DNA of 64,000 nt from Pararobbsia silviterrae (lineage in GTDB: Bacteria > Pseudomonadota > Gammaproteobacteria > Burkholderiales > Burkholderiaceae): positions 1 through 64,000 of the forward strand of contig NZ_RBZU01000002.1 in the NCBI RefSeq assembly GCF_003628125.1, written 5' to 3'. A program made the translations under genes and the position numbers. Below the pieces are notes generated by a model. The model worked only from the letters and a program-made list of their open reading frames with translations. It was not told where the DNA came from and ran no database searches. Positions 17,882 to 28,162 of the stretch are shown here, piece by piece (within the stretch, counting starts at the first letter, position 1; every line of letters begins with the position of its first letter).

Positions 17882-18913
17882 TCAGGCCGCTACATTCTCG
17901 CTGGAAGCCGCGACGTGCGGCAAGGGGCGCAGATGCGAAGCGAATTGCTCGGAGGCCGCGCGCCACGAGAAGCGCTCGGCCCAGGCGCGCGCGTCGGCGC
18001 GGCTGATCTTGAGCGCGCGCAGGCAGGCTTCGCGCAGGTCCTCGTCCATCGCGCCGGCAGGGCCGTCGCCGAGCACATCGATCGGACCCGTGACCGGATA
18101 GGCCGCGACGGGCAAGCCGCAGGCGAGCGCCTCGAGCAGCACGAGGCCGAACGTGTCGGTCCGGCTCGGGAACACGAAGACGTCGGCGGCCGCGTAGACC
18201 TTCGCGAGCTCAGGCTGCGACAACACGCCGAGACAGTTCGCCTCGGGGTACCGCGCCTTGAGGTCGGCGAGCGCCGGGCCCTCGCCGCAGACCCATTTCG
18301 AGCCCGGCAGATCGAGCTTGAGGAAGGCCTCGACGTTCTTTTCGATGGCCACGCGCCCGACGTACAGGAAGATCGGACGCGCCGTGTTGAGCACCTTCGA
18401 TTCCTGCGGATGGAAGACCTCGGTGTCGACGCCGCGCGACCAGATCACGACATTGTCGAAGCCGAATTTCTCGAGATCCTGCTTGACGACGTGGGTCGGC
18501 GCCATGACCGCTTGGGAGCGGCCGTGGAACCAGTGCAGGAAGCGATATGTCCACGCGAGCGGAATGCCGAAACGCGCCTGGACGTACTCGGGAAACCGCG
18601 TGTGATAGGCGGTCGTGAACGGGATCTTGTGGCGCTTCGCGTAGTTGCGCGCGGCGATGCCGAGCGGGCCCTCGGTCGCGATATGCAGCGCATCGGGCTG
18701 GAAGGCCTTGATCCGCGACGTCACCTTCGCGCCCGGGAACAGCGACAGGCGGATCTCGGGATAGGTCGGGCAAGGAATCGTCGTGAATTCGAGCGGCGTG
18801 AGCAGGTCGACCTGATGGCCGAGCGCGGTCAGCTCGCGCGTGGTTTGCTTGAGGGTACGAACCACACCGTTGACCTGGGGTTCCCAGGCATCGGTCACGA
18901 TCATGATCTTCAT
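17882..18913 (-). CDS. GT4-type glycosyltransferase
   Basis: This 343-residue protein starts MKIMIVTDAWEPQVNGVVRT, characteristic of GT4 (GT-B fold) retaining transferases that modify lipids, such as the MgtA/SQD2-like group. The sugar-nucleotide binding half includes IFLYVGRVAIEKNVEAFL and the EX7E-like stretch DTFGLVLLEALACGLPV. CGGAG seven bases before the ATG at 18913 supports this start. An ATG at 18943 overlapping the stop of the upstream phosphatase gene (ATGA) is the alternative. Lying between a metallophosphatase and diacylglycerol kinase, it may glycosylate diacylglycerol or a related lipid acceptor. The sugar and acceptor are inferred only from context. Confidence 0.85.
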   Translation of the reverse strand: MKIMIVTDAWEPQVNGVVRTLKQTTRELTALGHQVDLLTPLEFTTIPCPTYPEIRLSLFPGAKVTSRIKAFQPDALHIATEGPLGIAARNYAKRHKIPFTTAYHTRFPEYVQARFGIPLAWTYRFLHWFHGRSQAVMAPTHVVKQDLEKFGFDNVVIWSRGVDTEVFHPQESKVLNTARPIFLYVGRVAIEKNVEAFLKLDLPGSKWVCGEGPALADLKARYPEANCLGVLSQPELAKVYAAADVFVFPSRTDTFGLVLLEALACGLPVAAYPVTGPIDVLGDGPAGAMDEDLREACLRALKISRADARAWAERFSWRAASEQFASHLRPLPHVAASSENVAA

Positions 18914-18939
18914 CGGTGCTCCGGTTTCAAGATCGATTG

Positions 18940-19911
18940 TCATGCGGCCACCTGCGCCGTCGTGCGGCGCGTGGACGCTTCGGGGGCACGGAGCACGGTC
19001 CAGTAGACGATCTTGAGTTCGCCTTCGACCGTTTCGACGAGGGCCGACAGGCTTTCGACCCAGTCGCCGTCGTTGCAATAGAGCGTGCCGTCGATCTCGC
19101 GGATCTCGGCCTTGTGGATGTGGCCGCAGACGACGCCGTCGCAGCCGCGGCGGCGCGCTTCGTCGGTCATGACCTTCTCGAACTGCGAGATGAAGTTGAC
19201 GGCGTTCTTGACCTGGTGCTTCAGATACTGCGAGAGCGACCAGTACTGGAAGCCGAGCCGCGCGCGGATCCGGTTGAACCAGCCGTTGAGCGCAAGAATC
19301 ATCGTGTACAGCGTGTCGCCGACGTACGCGAGCCACTTCGCGTGCTGGATCACGCCGTCGAACAGATCGCCGTGCACGACCCAGAGCCGCTTGCCCGTCA
19401 GCGTCGTGTGGAACGCTTCTTCGCGAATCAGGATGTCGCCGAACGCGTGATCGCAGAACTGCCGCGCCGATTCGTCGTGATTGCCCGGGATATAGAACAC
19501 TTGCGTGCCCTTGCGCGCCTTGCGCAGCACTTTCTGCACGACGTCGTTATGCGCCTGCGGCCAGAACCAGCCCTTTTTGAGCTGCCAGCCGTCGATGATG
19601 TCGCCGACGAGATACAGATACTCGGATTCGTTGAAACGGAGGAAATCGATGAGGTACTTGGCCTGGCAGCCGCTCGTGCCCAGATGGATATCGGACAGCC
19701 AGATGGTGCGGTAGCGGTGGTGGGGTTCGTCGTCGTCGTTGCCGGCGGGGCCGGGCGGGGGAGCGTCGCCTGAGGGTCGGTTCAGCGGAGGCGGGCTTCC
19801 GGAGTGCGCCTGGCCATCGAGGATGGTCTGACGAAACAGCGGCGGCAAGGACGTCGTCTTGAGCTTCATGGCGGCGCGGGTCGAATGCGATGTGCGCATT
19901 TCGCCAGCCAT
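18940..19911 (-). CDS. LpxH-like metallophosphatase (UDP-2,3-diacylglucosamine diphosphatase family)
   Basis: The calcineurin-like phosphoesterase motifs are in order: SDIHLGTSGCQ, VGDIIDGWQL, GNHDES, and GHIHKAEI with a final DWVESLSALVE. These metal ligands place it in the UDP-2,3-diacylglucosamine pyrophosphatase group. The protein has 323 residues, longer than true LpxH, and carries a Pro/Gly/Asp-rich N-terminal region, so it is probably a paralogue acting on another lipid or nucleotide-linked substrate. Its stop overlaps a possible start of the glycosyltransferase gene, forming a lipid-related operon with dgkA. The start is uncertain; ATGs at 19899 and 19869 are alternatives. Confidence 0.82.
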   Translation of the reverse strand: MAGEMRTSHSTRAAMKLKTTSLPPLFRQTILDGQAHSGSPPPLNRPSGDAPPPGPAGNDDDEPHHRYRTIWLSDIHLGTSGCQAKYLIDFLRFNESEYLYLVGDIIDGWQLKKGWFWPQAHNDVVQKVLRKARKGTQVFYIPGNHDESARQFCDHAFGDILIREEAFHTTLTGKRLWVVHGDLFDGVIQHAKWLAYVGDTLYTMILALNGWFNRIRARLGFQYWSLSQYLKHQVKNAVNFISQFEKVMTDEARRRGCDGVVCGHIHKAEIREIDGTLYCNDGDWVESLSALVETVEGELKIVYWTVLRAPEASTRRTTAQVAA

Positions 19912-19993
19912 GCGTGTCTCGGCCGTGACGTTAACAAGTCATTCTTATGACTGTCGTAATGCCGCGACGAGGGGGCGAACTGAATGTGAGCGA

Positions 19994-20506
19994 CTACTTC
20001 GGGACGGACACAATGCGCGTGCCCGCGAGCCGGTCGTGCAGGAATTGGCGGTCGGTATCGAGCAGCGTGGCCGCCGACCAGAGCGCGATCCAGCCGATCA
20101 GCACCGCGAGCGTCGCGGGGACGCTGAGCCCGAGCAGCGGGTGCGCCGCGAGCGGCGGCAGCCACCAGAGCCATGACAGCACGTAGCGCGCGATCGCGCG
20201 CGGCACGCCGATCGGCGCGAGCGTCGCGTCGACGATCCGGAAGCGCCAGGTCTTCATCGGCAGCGTCTGGCCGCCGTGCGTCCAGAACCAGACGAAGTAG
20301 ACGCCGACCACGACGCCGAGCCAGCCCATGAGCCACAGATGATGCGTGAGGCCGTTACGCTGCTGGGTCAGTGTGCTGAACAGATAGGCCGCGATGAAGA
20401 CGACGCCGAACAGCAGCACGCCTTCGTAGACGAGGCACGTCAGGCGGCGGCGCAAGGCCGGCGCGCGCGCGCTGGAGACGGACGGGGAAGCCGCGACGGC
20501 GCTCAC
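19994..20506 (-). CDS. RDD family membrane protein
   Basis: The 170-residue product has an RDD-domain layout: an Arg/Leu start (ALRRRLTCLVYEGVLLFGVVF), several membrane helices, the mid-protein GGQTLPMKTWRFRIVDATL, and the C-terminal Asp-rich turn DTDRQFLHDRLAGTRIV. RDD proteins are small inner membrane proteins, some linked to ion exchange; the role here is unknown. The GTG start overlaps the stop of the DUF3106 gene (GTGA at 20506-20503), so it is co-translated with the sigma-factor operon upstream. Confidence 0.85.
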   Translation of the reverse strand: MSAVAASPSVSSARAPALRRRLTCLVYEGVLLFGVVFIAAYLFSTLTQQRNGLTHHLWLMGWLGVVVGVYFVWFWTHGGQTLPMKTWRFRIVDATLAPIGVPRAIARYVLSWLWWLPPLAAHPLLGLSVPATLAVLIGWIALWSAATLLDTDRQFLHDRLAGTRIVSVPK

Positions 20507-21249
20507 GGGTGACGGTCATTGAAATAGGACGGGGTGGGGGGCGGCGTCAGCAGCGGCTGATTCGCCGCGGCAGCCGAGGCGGCTGCCGCGGCAGAAGCGG
20601 CCGCGGCTTCCGATGCTTCGGCGGCGGCCGCCGCGGCTGCGGCGATCTGCGCGGCCGACGCGTCTTCGGCCAGGACCTCGGCGTGCAGCGCACGATTGAG
20701 ATCCTTGAGTTCGGGCTTGCCGCCCGTCGGCGGTGCGGTCACGACAGTCGGACGCCGCGCATGCTTTTCAGCCGCCGCGAGCGTCTTCTTCTGTTCGTCG
20801 GGCAGTTGCTGGTACTCGTTCCACGCATGTTCGCGCTGATCGGGCGGCACCTGCTTGGACAGCTGATAGTTTTCGCGTGCCGTGCGGCGTTGCTCGGGCG
20901 TCATGTGCAGCCACTCGATCATCCGATCATGCAGTCTATTGCGCTGATCGGGCGACATCTTCTTGTAACGCGAGACGATCTTGAGCCAGCGGCGTTTGCG
21001 GTCGTCGTCGAACTTGTCCCAGTCGGCGGCGAACGGCGCGAGCGCCTCGTGCTGATCGGCGCTCAGGCGCGACCACGCGAGCGGGCCGGTCGCCTCGACG
21101 GCCGACGTCGCGAGCGGCGCCTTGGCGCCCGTGCGGTCGAGCGCCGCCTCGGGTTTGCTGGGGTGAAAGCGCGGCCAGGTCGCGGCGATCGAGACCAGTA
21201 TCGCAATCACCGAAACGATAAATACCGCGAGCCCCCGTTTTTTCCGCAC
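20503..21249 (-). CDS. DUF3106 domain protein with a polyalanine tail
   Basis: The 248-residue protein starts with a signal-anchor helix (GLAVFIVSVIAILVSIAATW). A charged, Trp/Gln-rich domain follows, with repeated Pro-[DE]-[QE] turns typical of DUF3106 (LSADQHEALAPFAADWDKF, MSPDQRNRLHDRM, MTPEQRRTARENY, LPDEQKKTL). The last quarter contains long alanine stretches broken by Glu and Ser, then a Pro-rich end. It is probably periplasmic or membrane-attached with an extended helical domain. No enzymatic motif is visible. It starts at a GTG 39 bp after the DUF3619 stop and overlaps the RDD gene. Confidence 0.8.
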   Translation of the reverse strand: MRKKRGLAVFIVSVIAILVSIAATWPRFHPSKPEAALDRTGAKAPLATSAVEATGPLAWSRLSADQHEALAPFAADWDKFDDDRKRRWLKIVSRYKKMSPDQRNRLHDRMIEWLHMTPEQRRTARENYQLSKQVPPDQREHAWNEYQQLPDEQKKTLAAAEKHARRPTVVTAPPTGGKPELKDLNRALHAEVLAEDASAAQIAAAAAAAAEASEAAAASAAAAASAAAANQPLLTPPPTPSYFNDRHP

Positions 21250-21288
21250 CGCAAGTCCCGATTGTGAGTGACGTCGCGCGACCGACGC

Positions 21289-21723
21289 TTATCGCGAGTG
21301 AGAGAGGTACGCGTGGAAGCCGTGGTCGAGATAGGCCGACAACGGCACGTCGTCGCTGAGCATGGCCGCGTCGATATCGGCGTTCTCGTCGATGCGGCGC
21401 TGGTCTTCCCACGACGCGACGCCGATCAGCACGATCACGAGCGCGGCGAGCGGCGCGAGGATCGCGAGGCCGCGCAGCGGGCGCCGGCCGGCGCCTGCGC
21501 GCGGCGCGGCATCGGGGGCGGCTACGGGCGCGCCCGCGCCGGCGAACGCCGGCACGAAAACCGGCGCTTCGACGGTTTCCGGCTTCTTGCGTGCGAGGGC
21601 TGCGGCGCGCGCGGCGGCCAGGCGTTCGAGCGCCGGCGCCGGCAGATCGGCAACACTTTCTTCGAGCGCACATCGGAGCGCGTGCGCGAATTCGACTTCC
21701 CTAGTTTCGAGCGTGGAGTTCAT
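21289..21723 (-). CDS. DUF3619 family single-span membrane protein
   Basis: The 144-residue protein opens MNSTLETREVEFAHALRCAL, has an Ala/Pro-rich linker, one transmembrane helix (GLAILAPLAALVIVLIGVAS) and an acidic C-terminal region ending LSAYLDHGFHAYLSHSR. It belongs to DUF3619. Its ATG overlaps the stop of the sigma-factor gene (ATGA at 21723-21720). A cytoplasmic helical segment plus one span, directly coupled to a sigma factor, is the arrangement of many anti-sigma factors, so that role is a reasonable but unproven guess. Confidence 0.8.
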   Translation of the reverse strand: MNSTLETREVEFAHALRCALEESVADLPAPALERLAAARAAALARKKPETVEAPVFVPAFAGAGAPVAAPDAAPRAGAGRRPLRGLAILAPLAALVIVLIGVASWEDQRRIDENADIDAAMLSDDVPLSAYLDHGFHAYLSHSR

Positions 21724-22286
21724 AACGTGATCCCTTTTGCCTTGAGCGCCTGGGCCAGCGTGTGCGTGGCGCGCGAGCAATGCGTTTTGACGCTTCCCTC
21801 GGAGCACCCCATCGCTGCGGCAGTCTCGGCGACATCCAGATCCTCCCAATAACGCATCAAAAAGGCCTCGCGTTGACGCGCCGGGAGTTTCTGAATCTCG
21901 TCGCCGATGATCTGCAGCACTTGTGCGCGTTCGACTTCGCTTTCGCTGCTCGACCGCTGAATAGACTCGTCCTGGGCCGTCAGGGTTTCAAGCGGGTCGA
22001 AATCGTCATCTTCGCTATTATTACCAAACGACGAAAATAGGCTGATCCAGGTATTGCGGACTTTCTGCCGTCGGAAGTAGTCGTGCTGGCAATTCTGCAG
22101 AATCCGCTGGAACAGCATCGGCAGCTCGGCAGCCGGTTTGTCGCCGTATTTTTCGGCGAGCTTGATCATCGCGTCCTGGACGATATCGAGCGCGGCTTCG
22201 TCGTCGCGCACCGCGAACGCGGCTTGCTTGAACGCCCTGCGCTCGACGCTCGCCAGAAAATCGGCCAGTTCCTTTTCTGATGCCAT
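21720..22286 (-). CDS. RNA polymerase sigma factor, ECF-like
   Basis: The 188-residue protein has sigma-70 region 2 (AFAVRDDEAALDIVQDAMIKLAEKY, then QRILQNCQHDYFRRQKVRNTW), an acidic Ser-rich linker, and region 4 (LPARQREAFLMRYWEDLDVAETAAAMGCSEGSVKTHCSRATHTL). This is the two-domain layout of group 4 sigma factors. It heads a four-gene minus-strand operon with DUF3619, DUF3106 and RDD proteins, joined by ATGA and GTGA overlaps. It is divergent from ilvB. The regulon is unknown. Confidence 0.9.
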   Translation of the reverse strand: MASEKELADFLASVERRAFKQAAFAVRDDEAALDIVQDAMIKLAEKYGDKPAAELPMLFQRILQNCQHDYFRRQKVRNTWISLFSSFGNNSEDDDFDPLETLTAQDESIQRSSSESEVERAQVLQIIGDEIQKLPARQREAFLMRYWEDLDVAETAAAMGCSEGSVKTHCSRATHTLAQALKAKGITL

Positions 22287-22654
22287 CCGGGAAAGGGCGC
22301 GCGTGCCGAGCGCCCTGAAATCGTCCGTAAGATGAGTGGATAAAACCCGCGAATGCTAGCAAAAAAACGCAGCGCTTAGGTGAAACCGGCATAAATCGAT
22401 CGGCGCGCGTCCGCAAGCGTCGATGCGCGCGCCGCTTCGATCGCGCGACAGGTTCGGCACGCCATACCGATTTTTGCTTGACCGCGATCGTATTCCACCA
22501 GTACCCTCCACGCTTCGAAACAATACGTACCTGTCTTACAGGGGCGCGCTTACGAGGCCCGCCTGCCAGTTGGACGCGCAGCTTGAGCCCGAGCCATAAG
22601 CACGCGGGGAGAGCACCCGATCAATTTTTTGCCGAAAATTTGAAAGGTGAATGA
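22287..22654. other. Divergent control region between the sigma factor gene and ilvB
   Basis: This 368-bp region must carry promoters in both directions. On the plus strand TTGACC at 22478-22483 is the best -35-like box, without a good -10 at normal spacing. A short inverted repeat, CCTGTCTTACAGG, lies at 22530-22542. I looked for a leader peptide rich in Leu, Val or Ile with an attenuator before ilvB and did not find one. Confidence 0.5.
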
Positions 22655-24430
22655 ATGAATATGCCCAGCGCGGAATTCTCCACGTCGGAAACGCCTGCCC
22701 ACGATCCCCGCGAAGACGCCGGTGAATCGATCGGGGGCACAGTCCTGATGAAAGCCCTTGCCGAAGAGCAAGTCGAATTCATCTGGGGCTACCCGGGCGG
22801 CTCAGTTCTCTACATCTACGACGAACTCTACAAGCAGGACAAGATTCATCACGTGCTCGTGCGCCACGAACAGGCGGCCGTGCACGCGGCTGACGCGTAC
22901 GCGCGCTCGACCGGGAAGGTCGGCGTCTGCCTCGTGACCTCGGGTCCGGGCGTGACCAATGCGGTCACGGGTATCGCGACGGCGTATATGGATTCGATCC
23001 CGCTCGTCGTCATCAGCGGCCAGGTGCCCACCGCGGCGATCGGCCAGGACGCGTTCCAGGAGTGCGACACGGTCGGCATCACGCGTCCGTGCGTCAAGCA
23101 CAACTTCCTCGTCAAGGACGTGCGCGACCTCGCGGCCACGGTCAAGAAGGCGTTCTTCATCGCGCGCACGGGCCGTCCGGGTCCGGTGCTGATCGACATT
23201 CCGAAGGACGTGTCGAAGGCGCCGTGCCGCTTCGAATATCCGAAGACGCTCTCGCTGCGCTCGTACAACCCGATCACGAAGGGCCATTCGGGTCAGATCC
23301 GCAAGGCCGTGAGCCTGCTGCTGCAAGCCAAGCGTCCGTACATCTATACGGGCGGCGGCATCATCCTCGCCGACGCGGCGCGCGAACTCAATCAGTTCGC
23401 CGACCTGCTCGGATTCCCGGTCACGAGCACGCTGATGGGGCTCGGCGGGTATCGCGCGAGCGACAGCAAGTTCCTCGGCATGCTCGGCATGCACGGCACG
23501 TACGAAGCGAACCTCGCGATGCAGAACTGCGACGTGCTGCTCGCGATCGGCGCGCGCTTCGACGACCGCGTGATCGGCAACCCGGGCCACTTCGCGTCGT
23601 CGCCGCGCAAGATCATTCACATCGATATCGACCCGTCGTCGATCTCGAAGCGCGTGAAGGTCGATATTCCGATCGTCGGCGACGTCAAGGAAGTGCTCAA
23701 GGAACTCATCGAGCAGCTTCAGACCGCGCAGCATGGTCCCGATCGCAAGGCGCTCGCCGAATGGTGGTCGCAGATCGAACAATGGCGCGCGCGCGACTGC
23801 CTGAAGTTCGACCGCACGAGCGAGATCATCAAGCCGCAATACGTGGTCGAGAAGCTGCACGAACTGACGGGCGGCAATGCGTTCGTCTGTTCGGACGTCG
23901 GCCAGCACCAGATGTGGGCCGCGCAGTACTACCCGTTCGACAAGCCGCGCCGCTGGATCAATTCGGGCGGTCTCGGAACGATGGGCTTCGGTCTGCCGGC
24001 CGCGATGGGTGTCAAGATGGCGCATCCGGACGACGACGTCGTCTGCATCACGGGCGAAGGCTCGATCCAGATGTGCATCCAGGAACTCTCGACGTGCAAG
24101 CAGTATGAGACGCCGATCAAGATCATCTCGTTGAACAACCGCTATCTGGGCATGGTTCGCCAGTGGCAGCAGCTCGAATACAACAAGCGCTATTCGCATT
24201 CGTACATGGATGCGCTGCCTGATTTCGTGAAGCTCGCCGAGGCCTATGGCCATGTCGGGATGCGCATCGAGAAGACGGCCGATGTCGAGCCGGCGCTGCG
24301 TGAAGCGCTGCGGCTCAAGGACCGTACGGTGTTCCTCGATTTCCAAACCGATCCGACCGAAAACGTCTGGCCGATGGTTCAGGCCGGCAAGGGCATCTCC
24401 GAGATGCTGCTGGGTTCGGAGGATCTATAA
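22655..24430 (+). CDS. ilvB: Acetolactate synthase large (catalytic) subunit
   Basis: This ThDP enzyme condenses pyruvate with pyruvate or 2-ketobutyrate, the first common step of valine, leucine and isoleucine synthesis. The 591-residue protein has the N-terminal pyrimidine-binding domain (VEFIWGYPGGSVLYIYDELY with the catalytic Glu in VRHEQAAVHAADAYAR), a central FAD-binding domain (ALGARFDDRVIGN type sequence), and the C-terminal ThDP site ITGEGSIQMCIQEL with Asn residues in SLNNRYLGMVRQWQQ. About 25 Ser/Pro/Asp-rich residues precede the conserved part. The small subunit gene ilvN follows after an unusually long 291-bp gap containing a hairpin. Confidence 0.97.
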   Translation: MNMPSAEFSTSETPAHDPREDAGESIGGTVLMKALAEEQVEFIWGYPGGSVLYIYDELYKQDKIHHVLVRHEQAAVHAADAYARSTGKVGVCLVTSGPGVTNAVTGIATAYMDSIPLVVISGQVPTAAIGQDAFQECDTVGITRPCVKHNFLVKDVRDLAATVKKAFFIARTGRPGPVLIDIPKDVSKAPCRFEYPKTLSLRSYNPITKGHSGQIRKAVSLLLQAKRPYIYTGGGIILADAARELNQFADLLGFPVTSTLMGLGGYRASDSKFLGMLGMHGTYEANLAMQNCDVLLAIGARFDDRVIGNPGHFASSPRKIIHIDIDPSSISKRVKVDIPIVGDVKEVLKELIEQLQTAQHGPDRKALAEWWSQIEQWRARDCLKFDRTSEIIKPQYVVEKLHELTGGNAFVCSDVGQHQMWAAQYYPFDKPRRWINSGGLGTMGFGLPAAMGVKMAHPDDDVVCITGEGSIQMCIQELSTCKQYETPIKIISLNNRYLGMVRQWQQLEYNKRYSHSYMDALPDFVKLAEAYGHVGMRIEKTADVEPALREALRLKDRTVFLDFQTDPTENVWPMVQAGKGISEMLLGSEDL

Positions 24431-24461
24431 GCGCCCGCTGAACAGGCGTGAGGCCTGCCGT

Positions 24462-24488
24462 TGCCCGCGTGTCGCATGCGCGCGGGCA
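24462..24488 (+). other. mRNA hairpin between ilvB and ilvN
   Basis: TGCCCGCG (24462-24469) pairs with CGCGGGCA (24481-24488) around an 11-nt loop, 31 bp after the ilvB stop. It lacks a T-run, so it is better read as a transcript-stabilising or processing hairpin than a terminator. It lies in a 291-bp gap that otherwise holds no gene. Confidence 0.5.
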
Positions 24489-24721
24489 GCGAGCCGCAAG
24501 CCGTCGTCGCGGCCGATCGAAGATCGGTCTCGACGATCCGGCGAACGGGCTCGAACGGCGGACCTCGCGTTCCCCGGTGTGCAGGGCGGCACGCGTCGCA
24601 TCGTTCCCACAAGGAGCGGATTCGCGCGCAGCCGTCGTCCTGTACAGGAACCGGGCAGCGGAATCGGCCGGTGGCATGCCACGCCGGTCATCGATAGTCA
24701 GGAAACAAGCAAGCGCCCATC

Positions 24722-26324
<1,603 letters not shown>

Positions 26325-26327
<3 letters not shown>

Positions 26328-26381
26328 GCCGCGTCACGAAGTCGCGTCATTCAGCCGCATATGCCTCGCCGCATATGCCGG
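26325..26381 (+). repeat. Four degenerate 13-14 bp repeats starting at the ilvC stop codon
   Basis: From the TAA of ilvC the units read TAAGCCGCGTCAC, GAAGTCGCGTCAT, TCAGCCGCATATGC and CTCGCCGCATATGC. The core GCCGC(G/A)T is kept and the triplet in front changes from the stop codon TAA to GAA, TCA and CTC. The last two units differ only in their first base or two, so the newest duplication is the distal one. Confidence 0.7.
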
Positions 26382-26421
26382 CATGGGCCCTGCCGCGAGG
26401 CGGGGCCGTCGGTTCGATTGG

Positions 26422-26455
26422 GCCGCCCGTTTGCGTCAAGCACCGGGCGGCTTTT
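26422..26455 (+). terminator. Rho-independent terminator of ilvC
   Basis: GCCGCCCG (26422-26429) pairs with CGGGCGGC (26444-26451) and is followed directly by TTTT. It lies 95 bp after the ilvC stop, downstream of the tandem repeats. Confidence 0.75.
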
Positions 26456-26463
26456 GCTATCCT
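26456..26463 (+). promoter_or_regulatory. Candidate extended -10 for psd
   Basis: GCTATCCT, preceded by T to give TGCTATCCT, is an extended -10-like element directly after the ilvC terminator and 28 bp before the psd ATG. No -35 is evident. Confidence 0.35.
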
Positions 26464-26490
26464 AGCGGTTTCCGCTTCACCCACCCATTC

Positions 26491-27141
26491 ATGAACTATC
26501 CGCATCCGATCATTGCCCGCGAAGGCTGGCCTTTTATCGCCATCGCCGCCGTCATCGCGCTGATCATCCTGCTTGCCGCCGGTTTCGCGTGGTCCGTGCC
26601 GTTCTGGTTGCTCACGATTTTCGTGCTCCAGTTTTTCCGCGACCCGCCGCGGCCGATTCCGACCCAGCCGAACGCCGTGCTGTGCCCCGCCGACGGCCGT
26701 ATCGTCGCCGTCGAGACGAGCCGCGATCCGTATGCCGATCGCGATGCGCTCAAGATCAGCGTGTTCATGAATGTGTTCAACGTGCATTCGCAGCGCTCGC
26801 CCGTCGACGGCGCCGTGACGAAGGCCGACTATTTCGCGGGTTCGTTTCTGAACGCCGCGCTCGACAAGGCGTCGCTCGAAAACGAACGCAATGCGCTCGT
26901 GATCGCGATGGCCTCCGGTCATACGGTCACGTCCGTGCAGGTCGCCGGGCTCGTCGCGCGCCGCATTCTCTGCTACGTGCGGGTCGGCGAGCCGCTCACG
27001 CGCGGTCAGCGGTACGGCTTTATCCGCTTCGGTTCGCGTGTCGACGTCTACCTGCCGATCGGCAGCCGGCCGCGCGTCGCGATCGGCGAGAAGGTGTTCG
27101 CCTCGTCGACCGTGCTGGCCGAACTCGCCGAGCGCGCCTGA
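26491..27141 (+). CDS. psd: Phosphatidylserine decarboxylase proenzyme (short, PSD-A type)
   Basis: The enzyme makes phosphatidylethanolamine from phosphatidylserine at the inner membrane. The 216-residue protein has two N-terminal hydrophobic segments ([20 protein letters not shown] and the next helix) and conserved [10 protein letters not shown] and [15 protein letters not shown] motifs. The self-cleavage site is at Gly181-Ser182 (IRFGSRVD), where Ser becomes the pyruvoyl group. The ATG at 26491 is chosen because the conserved domain begins directly after it. It lies next to pssA, which makes its substrate. Confidence 0.95.
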   Translation: MNYPHPIIAREGWPFIAIAAVIALIILLAAGFAWSVPFWLLTIFVLQFFRDPPRPIPTQPNAVLCPADGRIVAVETSRDPYADRDALKISVFMNVFNVHSQRSPVDGAVTKADYFAGSFLNAALDKASLENERNALVIAMASGHTVTSVQVAGLVARRILCYVRVGEPLTRGQRYGFIRFGSRVDVYLPIGSRPRVAIGEKVFASSTVLAELAERA

Positions 27142-27174
27142 GCGCCGCATCGCCACGCCGAACCGGAGAACCCG

Positions 27175-28041
27175 ATGCCTGCCATGAAACGCCGTCCGCG
27201 TCCGAAGTCTGCGTCCCATATCCCGCGCCCGTTCCGCCGCAATCAGGCGGCCGCGGTCGATAGCTCGGTCCAGAGCTTGCGGGACAAGCGTCAGCAATTC
27301 TTGCGGCGGCGCGGCATCTATCTGCTGCCGAACGCGTTCACGACGGCGGCGCTCTTCTGCGGCTTTTTCGCGGTCGTGCAGGCGATGAACGTCCGCTTCG
27401 AGATCGCGGCGATCGCGATCTTCGCGGCGATGGTGCTCGACGGCATGGACGGCCGCGTCGCGCGCATGACGCACACGCAGAGCGCCTTCGGCGAACAGTT
27501 CGACAGCCTCTCGGACATGGTCTCGTTCGGCGTCGCACCCGCGCTCGTCATCTACGAGTGGATTCTTCGCGATCTCGGACGCTGGGGCTGGCTTGCGGCG
27601 TTCGTCTATTGCGCGGGCGCCGCGCTGCGGCTCGCGCGCTTCAACGCGAATATCGGCGTCGTCGACAAGCGTTTCTTCCAGGGCTTGCCGAGTCCCGCGT
27701 CGGCCGCGCTGATCGCGGGCTTCGTCTGGCTCGCGATCGATAACCGCGTGCCCGTGAATCTCGCGTGGCTGCCGTGGGTCGCGTTCGCGCTGACCGTCTA
27801 CGCGGGCGTCACGATGGTGTCGAACGCGCCGTTCTACAGCGGCAAGGCGTTCAACGTGCGCCATCGCGTGCCGTTCGGCGTGCTGCTGCTCGTGGTCGTC
27901 GCCTTCGTCGCCGTCTCGTCGGATCCGCCGATCATGCTGTTCGGCTTGTTCGTGCTGTACGGCCTGTCGGGCTACGTCTACTGGGGCTACCAGTTGTTGC
28001 GCGGTCGGCAGAACCCCGCGCGGACCGCGACGGATCGATAG
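27175..28041 (+). CDS. pssA: CDP-diacylglycerol-serine O-phosphatidyltransferase
   Basis: PssA condenses CDP-diacylglycerol with serine. The 288-residue protein has a basic N-terminus of about 40 residues and several membrane helices. The CDP-alcohol phosphotransferase signature DGMDGRVARMTHTQS, then GEQFDSLSDMVSFG, provides the three catalytic Asp residues. It starts 33 bp after psd with CGGAG before the ATG, so psd and pssA form an operon for phosphatidylethanolamine synthesis. A 121-bp gap separates it from leuA. Confidence 0.96.
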   Translation: MPAMKRRPRPKSASHIPRPFRRNQAAAVDSSVQSLRDKRQQFLRRRGIYLLPNAFTTAALFCGFFAVVQAMNVRFEIAAIAIFAAMVLDGMDGRVARMTHTQSAFGEQFDSLSDMVSFGVAPALVIYEWILRDLGRWGWLAAFVYCAGAALRLARFNANIGVVDKRFFQGLPSPASAALIAGFVWLAIDNRVPVNLAWLPWVAFALTVYAGVTMVSNAPFYSGKAFNVRHRVPFGVLLLVVVAFVAVSSDPPIMLFGLFVLYGLSGYVYWGYQLLRGRQNPARTATDR

Positions 28042-28162
28042 CGGCGAAAGCTTGCGGCAGATCGCGACGAACTGCGTGGAGCCGCGCGTCGCGACATGCC
28101 GGTAACGAGGCGCCGCGCAGCGCCTACACTTTTAAAATATGCAGGACCGAGGACCCCACACC

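Noticed and set aside
22287-22654. An attenuator with a branched-chain-residue leader peptide before ilvB
   Set aside because: No short ORF with clustered Leu, Val or Ile codons and no terminator/antiterminator pair could be found.
24431-24721. A small gene between ilvB and ilvN
   Set aside because: Open frames exist in this GC-rich gap, but none has a ribosome binding site or recognisable composition; a hairpin is the only structure seen.
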